64,000 bases of DNA from Collinsella aerofaciens ATCC 25986 (lineage in GTDB: Bacteria > Actinomycetota > Coriobacteriia > Coriobacteriales > Coriobacteriaceae). The notes below the pieces were generated by a model, which saw only the letters and a list, made by a program, of their open reading frames with translations, searched no databases and was not told the DNA's origin. A program made the position numbers and the translations under genes. Below are positions 1 to 8,347 of the stretch, piece by piece. The DNA lies in assembly GCF_010509075.1 (NCBI RefSeq), contig NZ_CP048433.1, forward strand, positions 2,046,001-2,110,000, written 5' to 3'. How positions within the stretch are numbered: position 1 is the stretch's first letter; each line of letters starts with the position of its first letter.

Positions 1-54
1 CTTGGCAGCCTTTGCCACGGCGGCCTGGGCCTTCTTATCGAGTTTCTTTCCCAT
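1..54 (-). CDS. N-terminus of an unidentified Lys/Ala-rich protein (partial)
   Basis: On the minus strand an ATG at 54 opens a frame that runs off the left edge. The 18 visible residues begin MGKKLDKKAQ and are rich in Lys and Ala, as in many basic nucleic-acid-binding or ribosome-associated proteins. Too little is visible to assign a family. It is divergent from the pheS leader, so the gap 55-175 probably holds promoters for both directions. Confidence 0.5.
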   Translation of the reverse strand, partial: MGKKLDKKAQAAVAKAAK

Positions 55-175
55 ACCGTATCCTTAATCTCGCAGGCCGAGCGCCGCAGGCGGGTGCGCG
101 GCCAATTTGCACAGCTACCTGCCTTGTACCCAGCGCGAACAAAACGGAACGCGGCGATGCGCTCGCGAAATGTGT

Positions 176-475
176 TATCCTATAGCCCAATGCGTTGACG
201 GAGAGGGTTTTTGCCCGCCGCGTCGCCGGCAAGAGAGGGAAGGTCATGGGCTGCAAGCCTTCCTGCGGTGGCAAGGGCCAAGCGTTCACTCCCGAGCAGC
301 AACCTCAACGGGCGCGCGGCCAGCGGCGGCGATGTCCCCAGTAGGGAAGCCGTGAGCCTCGCGACAAGGGGCAAAGAGTGGGCGCGGCGGGCCATACATC
401 CGCCGGGTCAAACAAGGTGGTACCGCGGAATTTAACCGTCCTTGGGCAATGCACATGCCCGAGGGCGGTTTTTTG
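176..475 (+). promoter_or_regulatory. T-box leader of pheST with promoter and terminator
   Basis: A TATCCT -10-like box at 176-181 precedes a roughly 290-nt untranslated leader. The T-box signature AAGGTGGTACCGCGG lies at 414-428. It is followed by a GC-rich hairpin at about 436-468 and a T-run (469-474), the intrinsic terminator. In the TGGT of the T-box bulge, the last T would pair with discriminator A73, which is what the tRNA-Phe gene at 24936 carries. In the known mechanism, uncharged tRNA-Phe stabilises the antiterminator and lets transcription enter pheS. I could not place the Phe specifier codon with confidence; several TTC triplets occur in the stem I region. Confidence 0.9.
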
Positions 476-559
476 TTACCGAACCGGGCCGCGCATCCGC
501 AGCATCGGGAGGCGTCAGCCGTCCCGGAGCGCGGATGCGCGAGAGACGAAAGGGAAGAC

Positions 560-1636
560 ATGAGTCTGATTGATGATCTGGTCAAACTCGAGGAAGAGGC
601 CAAGGAGCTCGTCGCAGGTGCCGACGACGCCGCAAAGCTCGAGGCTGCGCGCGTTGAGCTGCTCGGTCGCAAGGGCCGCATCACCGGCCTGATGCGCATG
701 ATGGGCAAGCTCGCCCCCGAGGATCGCCCCGTCATGGGCAAGCGCGCCAACGAGATGCGCCAGCTGATCGAGGGCATGCTCGACGAGCGCACCACCGAGA
801 TGAAGGCCGCCGCCCTCAAGCACGCACTGGAGCACGAGGCCGTCGACATCACGCTGCCGGGCATCCGTCCGCAGATCGGTCACCAGCACCTGATCAAGCA
901 GATCATCGAGGAGGCCGAGGACATCTTCTGCGGCATCGGCTACACCGTCGAGTCCGGCCCCATGGTCGACACCTCCTACTACAACTTCACCGCGCTCAAC
1001 GCCCCCATGGATCACCCGAGCCGCTCGGCCCGCGATACCTTCTACGTGGTCGACAATAACCCCGGCAGCGTCGCGCACCCCGAGGCCCACGCCCACGGCG
1101 AGTCGGACGTGCTGCTGCGCACCCAGACTTCGGGCGTGCAGATCCACACTATGGAGTCGCAGAAGCCGCCCATCTACATGATCTGCCCGGGCACCGTCTA
1201 CCGTCCCGACACGGCCGATGCCTGCCACCTGCCGCAGTTCAACCAGATCGAGGGCCTGGTCGTCGACGAGGGCATCACCTTTGGCGACCTGAAGGGCACG
1301 CTCGACTACTTTGTTAAGTGCATGTTTGGCGAGGATCGCAAGACGCGTTACCGCCCGCACTTCTTCCCCTTCACCGAGCCCAGCTGCGAGGTGGACGTGA
1401 GCTGCCACGTGTGCGGTGGCAAGGGCTGCAACTTCTGCAAGCATAGCGGCTGGATCGAGATCTTGGGCTGCGGCATGGTCGACCCCAACGTTCTTATCAA
1501 CTGTGGCATCGACCCCGAGAAGTATACCGGCTTCGCCTTTGGCATTGGCGCCGAACGCGTCGCGGCCCTGCGCTACGACCTGCCCGACCTCAGAACGCTC
1601 ATGACAGGCGATATGCGCTTCTTAAATCAGTTCTAG
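560..1636 (+). CDS. pheS: Phenylalanine-tRNA ligase alpha subunit
   Basis: Catalytic subunit of the alpha2-beta2 phenylalanyl-tRNA synthetase, which charges tRNA-Phe in the cytoplasm. The N-terminal roughly 90 residues form the basic coiled-coil arm; the class II core follows. Motif 2 surrounds RPHFFPFTEPSCEVDV and motif 3 is GIGAERVAALRY near the C-terminus. At 358 aa it has the normal family length. The frame is open upstream to 449, but the start at 560 is preferred. It is preceded by AAGGGAAG, and the upstream extension would translate the T-box terminator. It is controlled by the T-box and followed by pheT, with a structured repeat in the gap. Confidence 0.97.
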   Translation: MSLIDDLVKLEEEAKELVAGADDAAKLEAARVELLGRKGRITGLMRMMGKLAPEDRPVMGKRANEMRQLIEGMLDERTTEMKAAALKHALEHEAVDITLPGIRPQIGHQHLIKQIIEEAEDIFCGIGYTVESGPMVDTSYYNFTALNAPMDHPSRSARDTFYVVDNNPGSVAHPEAHAHGESDVLLRTQTSGVQIHTMESQKPPIYMICPGTVYRPDTADACHLPQFNQIEGLVVDEGITFGDLKGTLDYFVKCMFGEDRKTRYRPHFFPFTEPSCEVDVSCHVCGGKGCNFCKHSGWIEILGCGMVDPNVLINCGIDPEKYTGFAFGIGAERVAALRYDLPDLRTLMTGDMRFLNQF

Positions 1637-1650
1637 TCCCGGCGGCTTTC

Positions 1651-1735
1651 CCAAGCACCGCACCTTGCCTTTCAATCGTCGGTTGCGTACCTAAGTACGC
1701 GGCCCTCCTCTTTCAAGGCAATCTGCGGCACTTGG
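1651..1735 (+). repeat. Structured intergenic element, copy 1 (pheS-pheT)
   Basis: Imperfect inverted repeat with arms at 1651-1671 and 1715-1735 and an inner hairpin (1681-1690 with 1695-1704, loop CTAA). Copy 2 lies at 61552-61644. Both share the blocks CCTTGCCTTTCAA and CTTTCAAGGCAATC, while the flanking stems differ in sequence but stay paired: CCAAG/CTTGG and GCA/TGC here, against CCGGTAG/CTACCGG and CAA/TTG there. It lies inside an operon, so it is transcribed. The function is unknown; transcript processing, attenuation or protein binding are possible. Confidence 0.75.
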
Positions 1736-1797
1736 AAAACCCGTCTCCGTTGCAGTTTTCCGGCTCAAAGCCGCATTTATGAAAGGAGACCAGTTAG

Positions 1798-4251
1798 ATG
1801 CGCGTTTCTTACGACTGGCTCAAGACCATGATCGATATTCCGGAGGATCCCAAGACCCTTTCGGACGAATATATCCGTACCGGCACCGAGGTCGAGGCGA
1901 TCGACACCGTGGGCGAGTCCTTTGACCACGTGGTGACCGCCAAGGTGCTCACCAAGACCCCGCACCCCGATAGCGACCACATGTATGTGTGCTCGGTCGA
2001 CGTGGGCGACAAGAACCTCGACGCCGACGGCAACCCCGCCCCGCTGCAGATCGTCTGCGGCGCGCAGAACTTCGAGGCCGGCGACCACATCGTCACGGCC
2101 ATGATTGGCGCTGTGCTTCCCGGCGACGTCAAGATCAAGAAGAGCAAGCTTCGCGGCGTCGTGTCCATGGGCATGAACTGCTCTGCGCGCGAGCTCGGCC
2201 TGGGTGGCGACCACTCCGGCATCATGATTCTGCCCGAGGACACGCCCTGCGGTATGCCGTTTGCCGAGTACGTGGGCTCGAGTGATACTGTGCTCGACTG
2301 CGAGATCACGCCCAACCGTCCCGATTGCCTGTCCATGATCGGCATGGCCCGCGAGACCGGTGCCATTTTCGATCGCGATTTCCACGTTGAGCTGCCCGCC
2401 ATCAAGGCCGAGACCGGCCGCGCGACCGACGACGAGCTTTCCGTCGAGATTGCCGACGAGGGCCTGTGCGACCGCTACGTTGCCCGCATCGTGCGCAACG
2501 TCAAGGTCGGCCCGTCGCCCGACTGGATGGTCAAGCGCCTTAACGCCCTGGGCGTGCGCCCGCACAACAACATCGTCGACATCACCAACTATGTGATGAT
2601 GCTCACCGGTCAGCCGCTGCACGCCTTTGACCTGGACACCTTTGCCGCGCGCGATGGCCACCGTCGTGTGGTGGTTCGCGCCGCCCAGCAGGACGAGAAG
2701 TTCACGACGCTCGACGGCGAGGAGCGCGTGCTCGACGCCGGCATGGGCCTCATCACCGACGGCGAGCGTCCCGTGGCGCTGGCCGGTGTCATGGGCGGCA
2801 TGGATTCCGAGATCGAGGACGACACCGTTGACGTGATGGTCGAGAGCGCCTGCTTCAACGCCGGTCGCACCTCGCACACCAGCCGTGACCTATCGCTGAT
2901 CTCCGATGCCTCCATTCGCTTTGAGCGTCAGGTTGACGAGACCGGCTGCGTGGATGTCGCCAACGTTACCTGCGCGCTCATCGAGGAGATCGCCGGCGGC
3001 GAGGTTGCTCCCGGCTATGTCGACGTTTTCCCCGCGCCCAAGACCATCGACAGCATTAAGCTGCGCCTGGCCCGCGTGCACGCCATCTGCGGCGCCGACA
3101 TCGAGCCCGACTTTATCGAGCGCTCGCTCACCCGCCTGGGTTGCACCGTCGAGCGTGACGGCGAGGACTTTATGGTGAGCCCGCCGAGCTTCCGCCCCGA
3201 CCTGCCGCGCGAGATCGACCTGATCGAGGAGATCTTGCGCCTGTGGGGCATGGGCCGCGTGACGGCGACCATCCCGGCTGCCAAGAACCATATCGGCGGC
3301 CTGACCCGCGAGCAAAAGCTCACCCGCAAGGTCGGCGAGATCCTGCGCGCCTGCGGCCTCAACGAGACCACGACCTTTGGTTTTGCCGCCCCGGGCGACC
3401 TGGAGAAGATCGGCATGCCCACCGAGGGTCGCGGCTGCCCCGTGGTGCTCATGAACCCGCTGGTTGCCGAGCAGACCGAGATGCGCCGCTCGCTGTTGCC
3501 AGGCCTGTTGCAGTCTGTGGCCTACAACGAGGCCCACGGCACGCCCAACGTGCATCTGTACGAGGTCGGCAGCTTGTTCCACGGTCGCGAGAACGCCAGC
3601 CTGCCCAAGGAGACCAAGTCCGTGGCGGGCGTGCTCTCGGGCCAGTGGAGCGAGCGGTCTTGGAACATGAAGTACCGCAAGCTGCGTTTCTTCTTTGGCA
3701 AGGGCATCGTTGAGGAGCTGCTTGCCCAGCTGCGCATCGAGAAGGTTCGCTTCCGTCCCGTCGAGGGCGAGAGCTATGCCTTCCTGCAACCGGGTCGTGC
3801 TGCCGAGGTACTCTCGGGCGGTACCGTGCTGGGCTGGGTTGGCGAGATCCACCCCGAGGCGCGCGAGACTATGGGCATTGACGAGGTCGTCGTTGCCTTT
3901 GAGCTCGACCTGGACAAGCTGATCAAGGGCGCCCGCAACCAGGAGAACTACCGTGAGTTCTCGCAGTACCCGGCCGTTGAGCACGACCTTGCTATCGTAG
4001 TCGACAACACTGTGACCTGCGAGGATCTTGAGCGTCGTATTACGAGTGCCGGCGGCAAGCTGCTCGAGGGCGTGCGCCTGTTCGATGTCTACCGCGATCC
4101 CATCCGTATCGGAGCGGGCAAGAAGTCCATGGCCTTTGCGCTTACGTATCGCTCCGACGACCATACGCTCACCAGCGAAGAGGTCGAAAAAGCGCACCAG
4201 AAGATCGTCACCAAGGTGTGCAAGGGCGTAAACGGCGAGGTCCGCGGCTAG
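1798..4251 (+). CDS. pheT: Phenylalanine-tRNA ligase beta subunit
   Basis: Large subunit of PheRS, involved in tRNA-Phe binding and editing of mischarged Tyr-tRNA. Domains in order: an OB-fold tRNA-binding module at about residues 40-155; the B3/B4 editing domain at about 210-390; B5 at about 405-475; the inactive class II-like domain; and a C-terminal ferredoxin-fold anticodon-binding domain at about 720-817, opening with FSQYPAVEHDLAIVVD. Its 817 aa is a normal length. The start has a strong GAAAGGAG Shine-Dalgarno at 1780-1787. It is cotranscribed with pheS, unless the 1651-1735 element changes the ratio of the two subunits. Confidence 0.97.
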   Translation: MRVSYDWLKTMIDIPEDPKTLSDEYIRTGTEVEAIDTVGESFDHVVTAKVLTKTPHPDSDHMYVCSVDVGDKNLDADGNPAPLQIVCGAQNFEAGDHIVTAMIGAVLPGDVKIKKSKLRGVVSMGMNCSARELGLGGDHSGIMILPEDTPCGMPFAEYVGSSDTVLDCEITPNRPDCLSMIGMARETGAIFDRDFHVELPAIKAETGRATDDELSVEIADEGLCDRYVARIVRNVKVGPSPDWMVKRLNALGVRPHNNIVDITNYVMMLTGQPLHAFDLDTFAARDGHRRVVVRAAQQDEKFTTLDGEERVLDAGMGLITDGERPVALAGVMGGMDSEIEDDTVDVMVESACFNAGRTSHTSRDLSLISDASIRFERQVDETGCVDVANVTCALIEEIAGGEVAPGYVDVFPAPKTIDSIKLRLARVHAICGADIEPDFIERSLTRLGCTVERDGEDFMVSPPSFRPDLPREIDLIEEILRLWGMGRVTATIPAAKNHIGGLTREQKLTRKVGEILRACGLNETTTFGFAAPGDLEKIGMPTEGRGCPVVLMNPLVAEQTEMRRSLLPGLLQSVAYNEAHGTPNVHLYEVGSLFHGRENASLPKETKSVAGVLSGQWSERSWNMKYRKLRFFFGKGIVEELLAQLRIEKVRFRPVEGESYAFLQPGRAAEVLSGGTVLGWVGEIHPEARETMGIDEVVVAFELDLDKLIKGARNQENYREFSQYPAVEHDLAIVVDNTVTCEDLERRITSAGGKLLEGVRLFDVYRDPIRIGAGKKSMAFALTYRSDDHTLTSEEVEKAHQKIVTKVCKGVNGEVRG

Positions 4252-4373
4252 GTCCTGCGCTGGGGTATGGGTCAGCGGTGGCTGCTGCCGAGTCCTACGT
4301 GACTGCTGTTTTCGGTATAAGGCACCGTTGAGCCTGCATATATGACACGCGCATTACATAACGGCGTGCTGCT

Positions 4374-4440
4374 TTGTCGGCAGTGCGCCGTTTTGCTATG
4401 ATAGCCCGCGGCGTGTTACGAATCTGACATTACGTAACAC
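4374..4440 (+). promoter_or_regulatory. Promoter with NikR-like operator for the nickel transporter operon
   Basis: A promoter reads TTGTCG (4374-4379), a 17-nt spacer, then TATGAT (4397-4402). Immediately downstream, over the expected transcription start, is a perfect dyad: GTGTTAC (4413-4419), a 14-nt spacer, GTAACAC (4434-4440). GTGTTAC-N13/14-GTAACAC is, from memory, the NikR site described in deltaproteobacteria. The position fits repression by nickel-bound NikR. No nikR gene lies in this window. Confidence 0.75.
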
Positions 4441-4497
4441 TGGAAAGGTGATTCAAGCGGCGTTGCAATTCCGTGCGCCGATAACCGGGAGGCGTAC

Positions 4498-5583
4498 ATG
4501 CACATTCCAGATAATTATCTGTCCCCGCAGACCGATGCCGTCATGGCGGTGGCGATGGTGCCCGTCTGGGCTCACTGTATCAAGAAGGTGCGCGCCACGC
4601 TCGATCGCGAGCACATGGCTTTCCTGGGCATCTGCGCCGCATTTTCCTTCTTGCTTATGATGTTCAACGTGCCGCTGCCCGGCGGCACCACTGGCCACGC
4701 CGTTGGTGGCGCACTCATCGCGCTGCTGCTGGGCCCCGAGGCCGCGGCTATCGCGGTTTCGGTCGCGCTGGCGCTGCAAGCGCTGCTGTTTGGCGACGGC
4801 GGCATCCTGTCCTTTGGCGCTAACTGCTTTAACATGGCCTTCGTGTTGCCGTTTGCCGCAGCCATCGTGTTCCGCGCGCTTAACAGCCGTTTGCACGACA
4901 AGAGCTGGGGCACCTCGGTTTCGGCCATCGTAAGCGGCTGGGTCGGCCTGTGCCTGGCGGCCCTGTGCGCAGCAATCGAGTTTGGTATTCAGCCGATGCT
5001 TTTCACGAATGCTTCGGGCGCTCCGCTGTACTGCCCCTTCCCGCTGTCCATTGCCATTCCGGCCATGATGATCCCGCATATGTTGGTAGCCGGCGTGGTC
5101 GAGGGCGTGGCGACTGCCGCGATCTACGGCTTTATCAAGAAGACGGCGCCGAGCGTTATCGTCGGCCCCGAAGCCGCCGATGGACAGCTTGCTGCCGAGG
5201 GCGCTGCTGCAAAGAAGACCTCGCTGGTCCCCACGCTCATCTTGGTTGCCGTGCTTGTCGTGGCCACGCCGCTGGGCCTGCTGGCCACGGGTGACGCCTG
5301 GGGTGAGTGGGACGCCGAGGGCGCCGCGACCGCCGTTCAGGAGGCTGGCGACGACAGCCTGCAGGCTTCGGTCGGTCTCGACACCCCGACCTTTGCCGAC
5401 GCTCTGCCTACGGGTGATTACCTGCAGGCCTATTCCGAGGAGCAGGGTCTCGGCTTTGCCGGTCAGGCTGCCATGTATATCTTGTCCGGCGTGATTGGCG
5501 TGGCGGTGCTCACCATCGCATTCCGTCTGATCTCGCTGACGGTCAAGGAAAGCGGAGCCCATGGCGATGGTCGAGCTGCCTAG
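4498..5583 (+). CDS. nikMN: ECF nickel transporter substrate-binding subunit, NikM-NikN fusion
   Basis: Membrane substrate-capture component of a group I energy-coupling-factor transporter for Ni2+ (or Co2+). The N-terminus MHIPDNYLSP fits the family, in which Met1 and His2 bind the metal. His67 in GGTTGHAVGG is the third expected ligand. About seven hydrophobic segments fill residues 10-235. From about 245 a C-terminal NikN/PDGLE-like part follows, with two membrane segments around LLATGDAWGEW and ending in AMYILSGVIGVAVLTIAF. Nickel is favoured over cobalt by the NikR-like operator. The stop overlaps the next gene, showing translational coupling. Confidence 0.88.
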   Translation: MHIPDNYLSPQTDAVMAVAMVPVWAHCIKKVRATLDREHMAFLGICAAFSFLLMMFNVPLPGGTTGHAVGGALIALLLGPEAAAIAVSVALALQALLFGDGGILSFGANCFNMAFVLPFAAAIVFRALNSRLHDKSWGTSVSAIVSGWVGLCLAALCAAIEFGIQPMLFTNASGAPLYCPFPLSIAIPAMMIPHMLVAGVVEGVATAAIYGFIKKTAPSVIVGPEAADGQLAAEGAAAKKTSLVPTLILVAVLVVATPLGLLATGDAWGEWDAEGAATAVQEAGDDSLQASVGLDTPTFADALPTGDYLQAYSEEQGLGFAGQAAMYILSGVIGVAVLTIAFRLISLTVKESGAHGDGRAA

Positions 5584-6397
5584 CTGGCTTGCGGCCGAGG
5601 AGCGATACGAGCCCACGGGCGCTCGTCATCGCGTGATGCAAAAGAACGTCCTGCACCTGGCGAGCCTGCTTGAGCGGGTTCGCCTGGGTGGAGGCGCGCA
5701 CGAGGGCGGGTCGATGGTCGACCGCGCCCTTTCTTGCGTTTCGGCTCCGGTGCGCCTGGTGGGGATATTCGTTTGCGTCCTGTGCGTGTGCCTGACACAA
5801 AGCCCGCTGTACCTCATGTTGATGGCGGCCATTGCGCTGGTGCTCGTTGCCGTGCGTCCCATACGCGGGCTGCGCGCGACCTTTGTGCCGGCGCTTGGCG
5901 CCGCGGGGCTCGCAGTGGTTTTGGCGCTGCCTGCCCTGCTGCTGGGTGCTTCCGCTACGGGCGCCATGCTCAAGATTGCGCTCAAGACCTTCATTAATGT
6001 GTCGCTGGTGCTGGGCGCTTCGTGGACCCTCACGTGGAGCCGCATGTCGGCGGCGCTCAAGATGCTGCATCTACCCGACGAAGTTATCTTTACGTTTGAT
6101 ATGGCGCTCAAGCACATCGAGGTGCTGGGTCGTACGGCGCACGATCTGTGCGAATCGGTCATGCTGCGCAGCGTTGGCCGTGCGCCCGAGGGATTTTCGC
6201 GTACCGATTCGATCGCGGGTATCATGGGCATGACCTTTATCAAGGCGATGAAATGCAGCCGCGCGATGGACGAGGCTATGCTTTGCCGCGGCTTTGCCGG
6301 TGCGTATCCGGCTCCCGCGCGCGCCAGGTTTGGCTGGCGCGATGCGGCCTATGCGGCCGGCGTGGCGCTGCTGACAGTGTTGTGCGCCGTGCTGTAG
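5561..6397 (+). CDS. nikQ: ECF transporter transmembrane (T) component
   Basis: CbiQ/NikQ family integral membrane coupling protein, 278 aa. It links the two ATPases to NikMN. Hydrophobic segments occupy about residues 65-155 and the last 25 residues. The cytoplasmic region contains the family's coupling-helix features; LRSVGRAPEGFSR near residue 205 is a candidate. The start at 5561 overlaps the end of nikMN by 23 nt, and a second in-frame ATG at 5567 is also possible. Confidence 0.85.
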   Translation: MAMVELPSWLAAEERYEPTGARHRVMQKNVLHLASLLERVRLGGGAHEGGSMVDRALSCVSAPVRLVGIFVCVLCVCLTQSPLYLMLMAAIALVLVAVRPIRGLRATFVPALGAAGLAVVLALPALLLGASATGAMLKIALKTFINVSLVLGASWTLTWSRMSAALKMLHLPDEVIFTFDMALKHIEVLGRTAHDLCESVMLRSVGRAPEGFSRTDSIAGIMGMTFIKAMKCSRAMDEAMLCRGFAGAYPAPARARFGWRDAAYAAGVALLTVLCAVL

Positions 6398-6419
6398 GCG
6401 CTGCTGGTTCCGACTGGGG

Positions 6420-7214
6420 ATGCAAATGGGGAAGGGCGACGTTTTGACGATCGATATGAATAGTGCGGCGGGCACGAACGGTGTGGGCGGCGCCGAGGTC
6501 GTTCCGCTCATCGAGCTGCGCGACGTGGTGTTCTCCTATGCGGGGCATACGGTTGTCGATGGCGTGTCGCTGCAGGTCGATCGTGGTGAACTCGTTGCCC
6601 TGCTCGGTCCCAACGGCTGCGGCAAGACGACGATTATGCGTCTTATTAACGGCCTTGAACTCGCGGACGCAGGGGCATACCTGTTTGACGGGCACGTGGT
6701 CGATGCGGCGTATCTGAAGGATTCTGCTGCTGCTCAGAAGTTCCACCAGCGCGTGGGCTTCGTGTTCCAAAACGCCGATGCCCAGCTGTTCTGCGCCACG
6801 GTGGGCGAGGAAGTTGCTTTTGGTCCCGCGCAGATGGGGCTGCCGGCAGACGAGCTCGAGCGCCGCGTGCGCGATGCCATGGGGCTGTTCCAGGTTGCCG
6901 ACCTTGCCGACGCCTCTCCCTATCAGCTCTCGGGCGGGCAAAAGAAGCGTGTGGCGCTGGCGGCAGTTGTATCGATGAACCCCGATATCCTAGTGCTCGA
7001 TGAGCCCACCAATGGGCTCGACGAGGATTCATGCGACATCGTGGTCAACTTCTTGCTGGCCTACGTCGCGGCGGGTAAGACGGTCTTGATGAGCACGCAT
7101 CACCAGGATTTGGTGCGACGCCTGGGTGCCCGTGCAATCTATATCGATCGATATCACCATGTGGTCGAGGCGCCTTCGCCGTCGTATGGAACCGAAAGCG
7201 GTACTACGGACTAG
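6420..7214 (+). CDS. nikO: ECF transporter ATP-binding protein
   Basis: Cytoplasmic ABC ATPase of the nickel/cobalt ECF transporter, 264 aa. Walker A is GPNGCGKTT (about residue 63), the Q-loop is FVFQNADAQLF, the signature is LSGGQKKR, Walker B is ILVLDEP and the switch histidine sits in STHHQD. It follows nikQ by 22 nt. Only one ATPase gene is present, so it probably works as a homodimer. The exact start is uncertain, because the first ATG (6420) has only a weak GGGG upstream. The first 25 residues look like a non-conserved tail. Confidence 0.88.
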   Translation: MQMGKGDVLTIDMNSAAGTNGVGGAEVVPLIELRDVVFSYAGHTVVDGVSLQVDRGELVALLGPNGCGKTTIMRLINGLELADAGAYLFDGHVVDAAYLKDSAAAQKFHQRVGFVFQNADAQLFCATVGEEVAFGPAQMGLPADELERRVRDAMGLFQVADLADASPYQLSGGQKKRVALAAVVSMNPDILVLDEPTNGLDEDSCDIVVNFLLAYVAAGKTVLMSTHHQDLVRRLGARAIYIDRYHHVVEAPSPSYGTESGTTD

Positions 7215-7294
7215 TTGCTGCGTAGAGCGTGCGTAGCCGCCCGCGCGGCTTTGCCGTGATGGTATAGTTATCCAGGTTTTTTATGGGGGTGGCT

Positions 7295-8143
7295 ATGCCA
7301 AGTTGGAACATTCATATCGCTCAGACGGAGCGTTTGCTGGAGCGCACCGGTGCACTTGCCAATAGCGTGCGCGACCGCAATGCCTTTTTGTTTGGCTGCG
7401 TGGTTCCGGATATCTTCGTGGGCTATATGGTCCCTGGCATCGCCGATCCCATCCCGTACCGCATTACGCACTTTGCAAAGCCCGAGCCTATCCCTAAGCC
7501 TCGTGAGCATGAGTTCTGGGATACCTATGTGGCACCGTTGCTTAAAAGTTCGCCCACCGGTGCGCCAGCCGCGGCTACCTCGATTGTCGAGGAGCGCGAG
7601 CGACTGAATCGCGTGCACTATCCCCAGCGCTACAGGGATGCCGAGCCGGTTGTCGGTCCCGGCGCTCGTGAGTTCTCGCTTGCGTCCGAGGACGTGGCGC
7701 AGTCGTTGCTCGATTTGACATTGGGTGTCTGGTCGCATCTGGTGGCCGATACCGTATGGAATACGCGCGTGAATCAGTACCTGGAGGCGCACGGCGGCAA
7801 GCCGTGCGAGGAGTTCCGCATTAAAAAGCAAGGCGACTTTGACTGGTTTGGCAAGACGCTCGGCATTGTTTCGATTCCGCGTGCGACCGATCGCCTGTAT
7901 ACCGCTGCGACGCGTTTTGGGCAGTATCCCATCCATAAAGAGTATGTGCTCAAGACCATCGGCGTCATGCACGAGATTGTACGCGAAAACCCCGGCGATC
8001 CCGACCATCCGCCATACCGCCTGCTGACCGAGGAATTCTTCGACGCGACGTTTACCGAGGTCATCGAGCTAACCGAGGCGGGATTTGCGGCTCGCGTTGC
8101 CGCTTCTGACGTCCCCGCAGCCCCTCTGATCGCTAGCTGCTAG
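7295..8143 (+). CDS. Zinc-dependent phospholipase C-like protein
   Basis: 282-aa protein starting MPSWNIHIAQTERLLE, typical of the bacterial phospholipase C / S1-P1-like Zn-dependent family (PF00882 type). Candidate metal ligands are His6, an Asp in CVVPDIF, His in RITHF and the SHLVADTVWN segment. No signal peptide or membrane segment is visible, so action is probably cytoplasmic and the real substrate is unknown. The start at 7295 is chosen because GGGGG lies 5 nt upstream and family members start with this motif. An ATG at 7283 would sit only a few nt from the likely transcription start (TATAGT at 7263-7268). Confidence 0.65.
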   Translation: MPSWNIHIAQTERLLERTGALANSVRDRNAFLFGCVVPDIFVGYMVPGIADPIPYRITHFAKPEPIPKPREHEFWDTYVAPLLKSSPTGAPAAATSIVEERERLNRVHYPQRYRDAEPVVGPGAREFSLASEDVAQSLLDLTLGVWSHLVADTVWNTRVNQYLEAHGGKPCEEFRIKKQGDFDWFGKTLGIVSIPRATDRLYTAATRFGQYPIHKEYVLKTIGVMHEIVRENPGDPDHPPYRLLTEEFFDATFTEVIELTEAGFAARVAASDVPAAPLIASC

Positions 8144-8280
8144 CCGGCCGGCTTGACGGTGAACAGTTCACCCCAATTGACCAACGGCTCCCCTCGCAGG
8201 GCGTCTTCGGTGGTGCGCTCGGCATCGGAGAGGCTTGCGACTGAACGCAAATCGATGAAGCGGCATATGAAGAAGGTCTT

Positions 8281-8319
8281 AAAAAGGGGCCCGGAAGGCA
8301 ATGCCTTCCGGGCCCCTTT
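8281..8319 (-). terminator. Intrinsic terminator of pyk
   Basis: A perfect GC-rich stem (plus-strand 8283-8300 with 8302-8318) is followed, on the minus strand, by a T-run from the AAAAA at 8281-8285. It lies 30 nt after the pyk stop. It may also stop plus-strand readthrough from the phospholipase-like gene, although the T-run on that side is short. Confidence 0.9.
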
Positions 8320-8347
8320 GCAATGCAAATTTGCTTGCAAGTACGAT

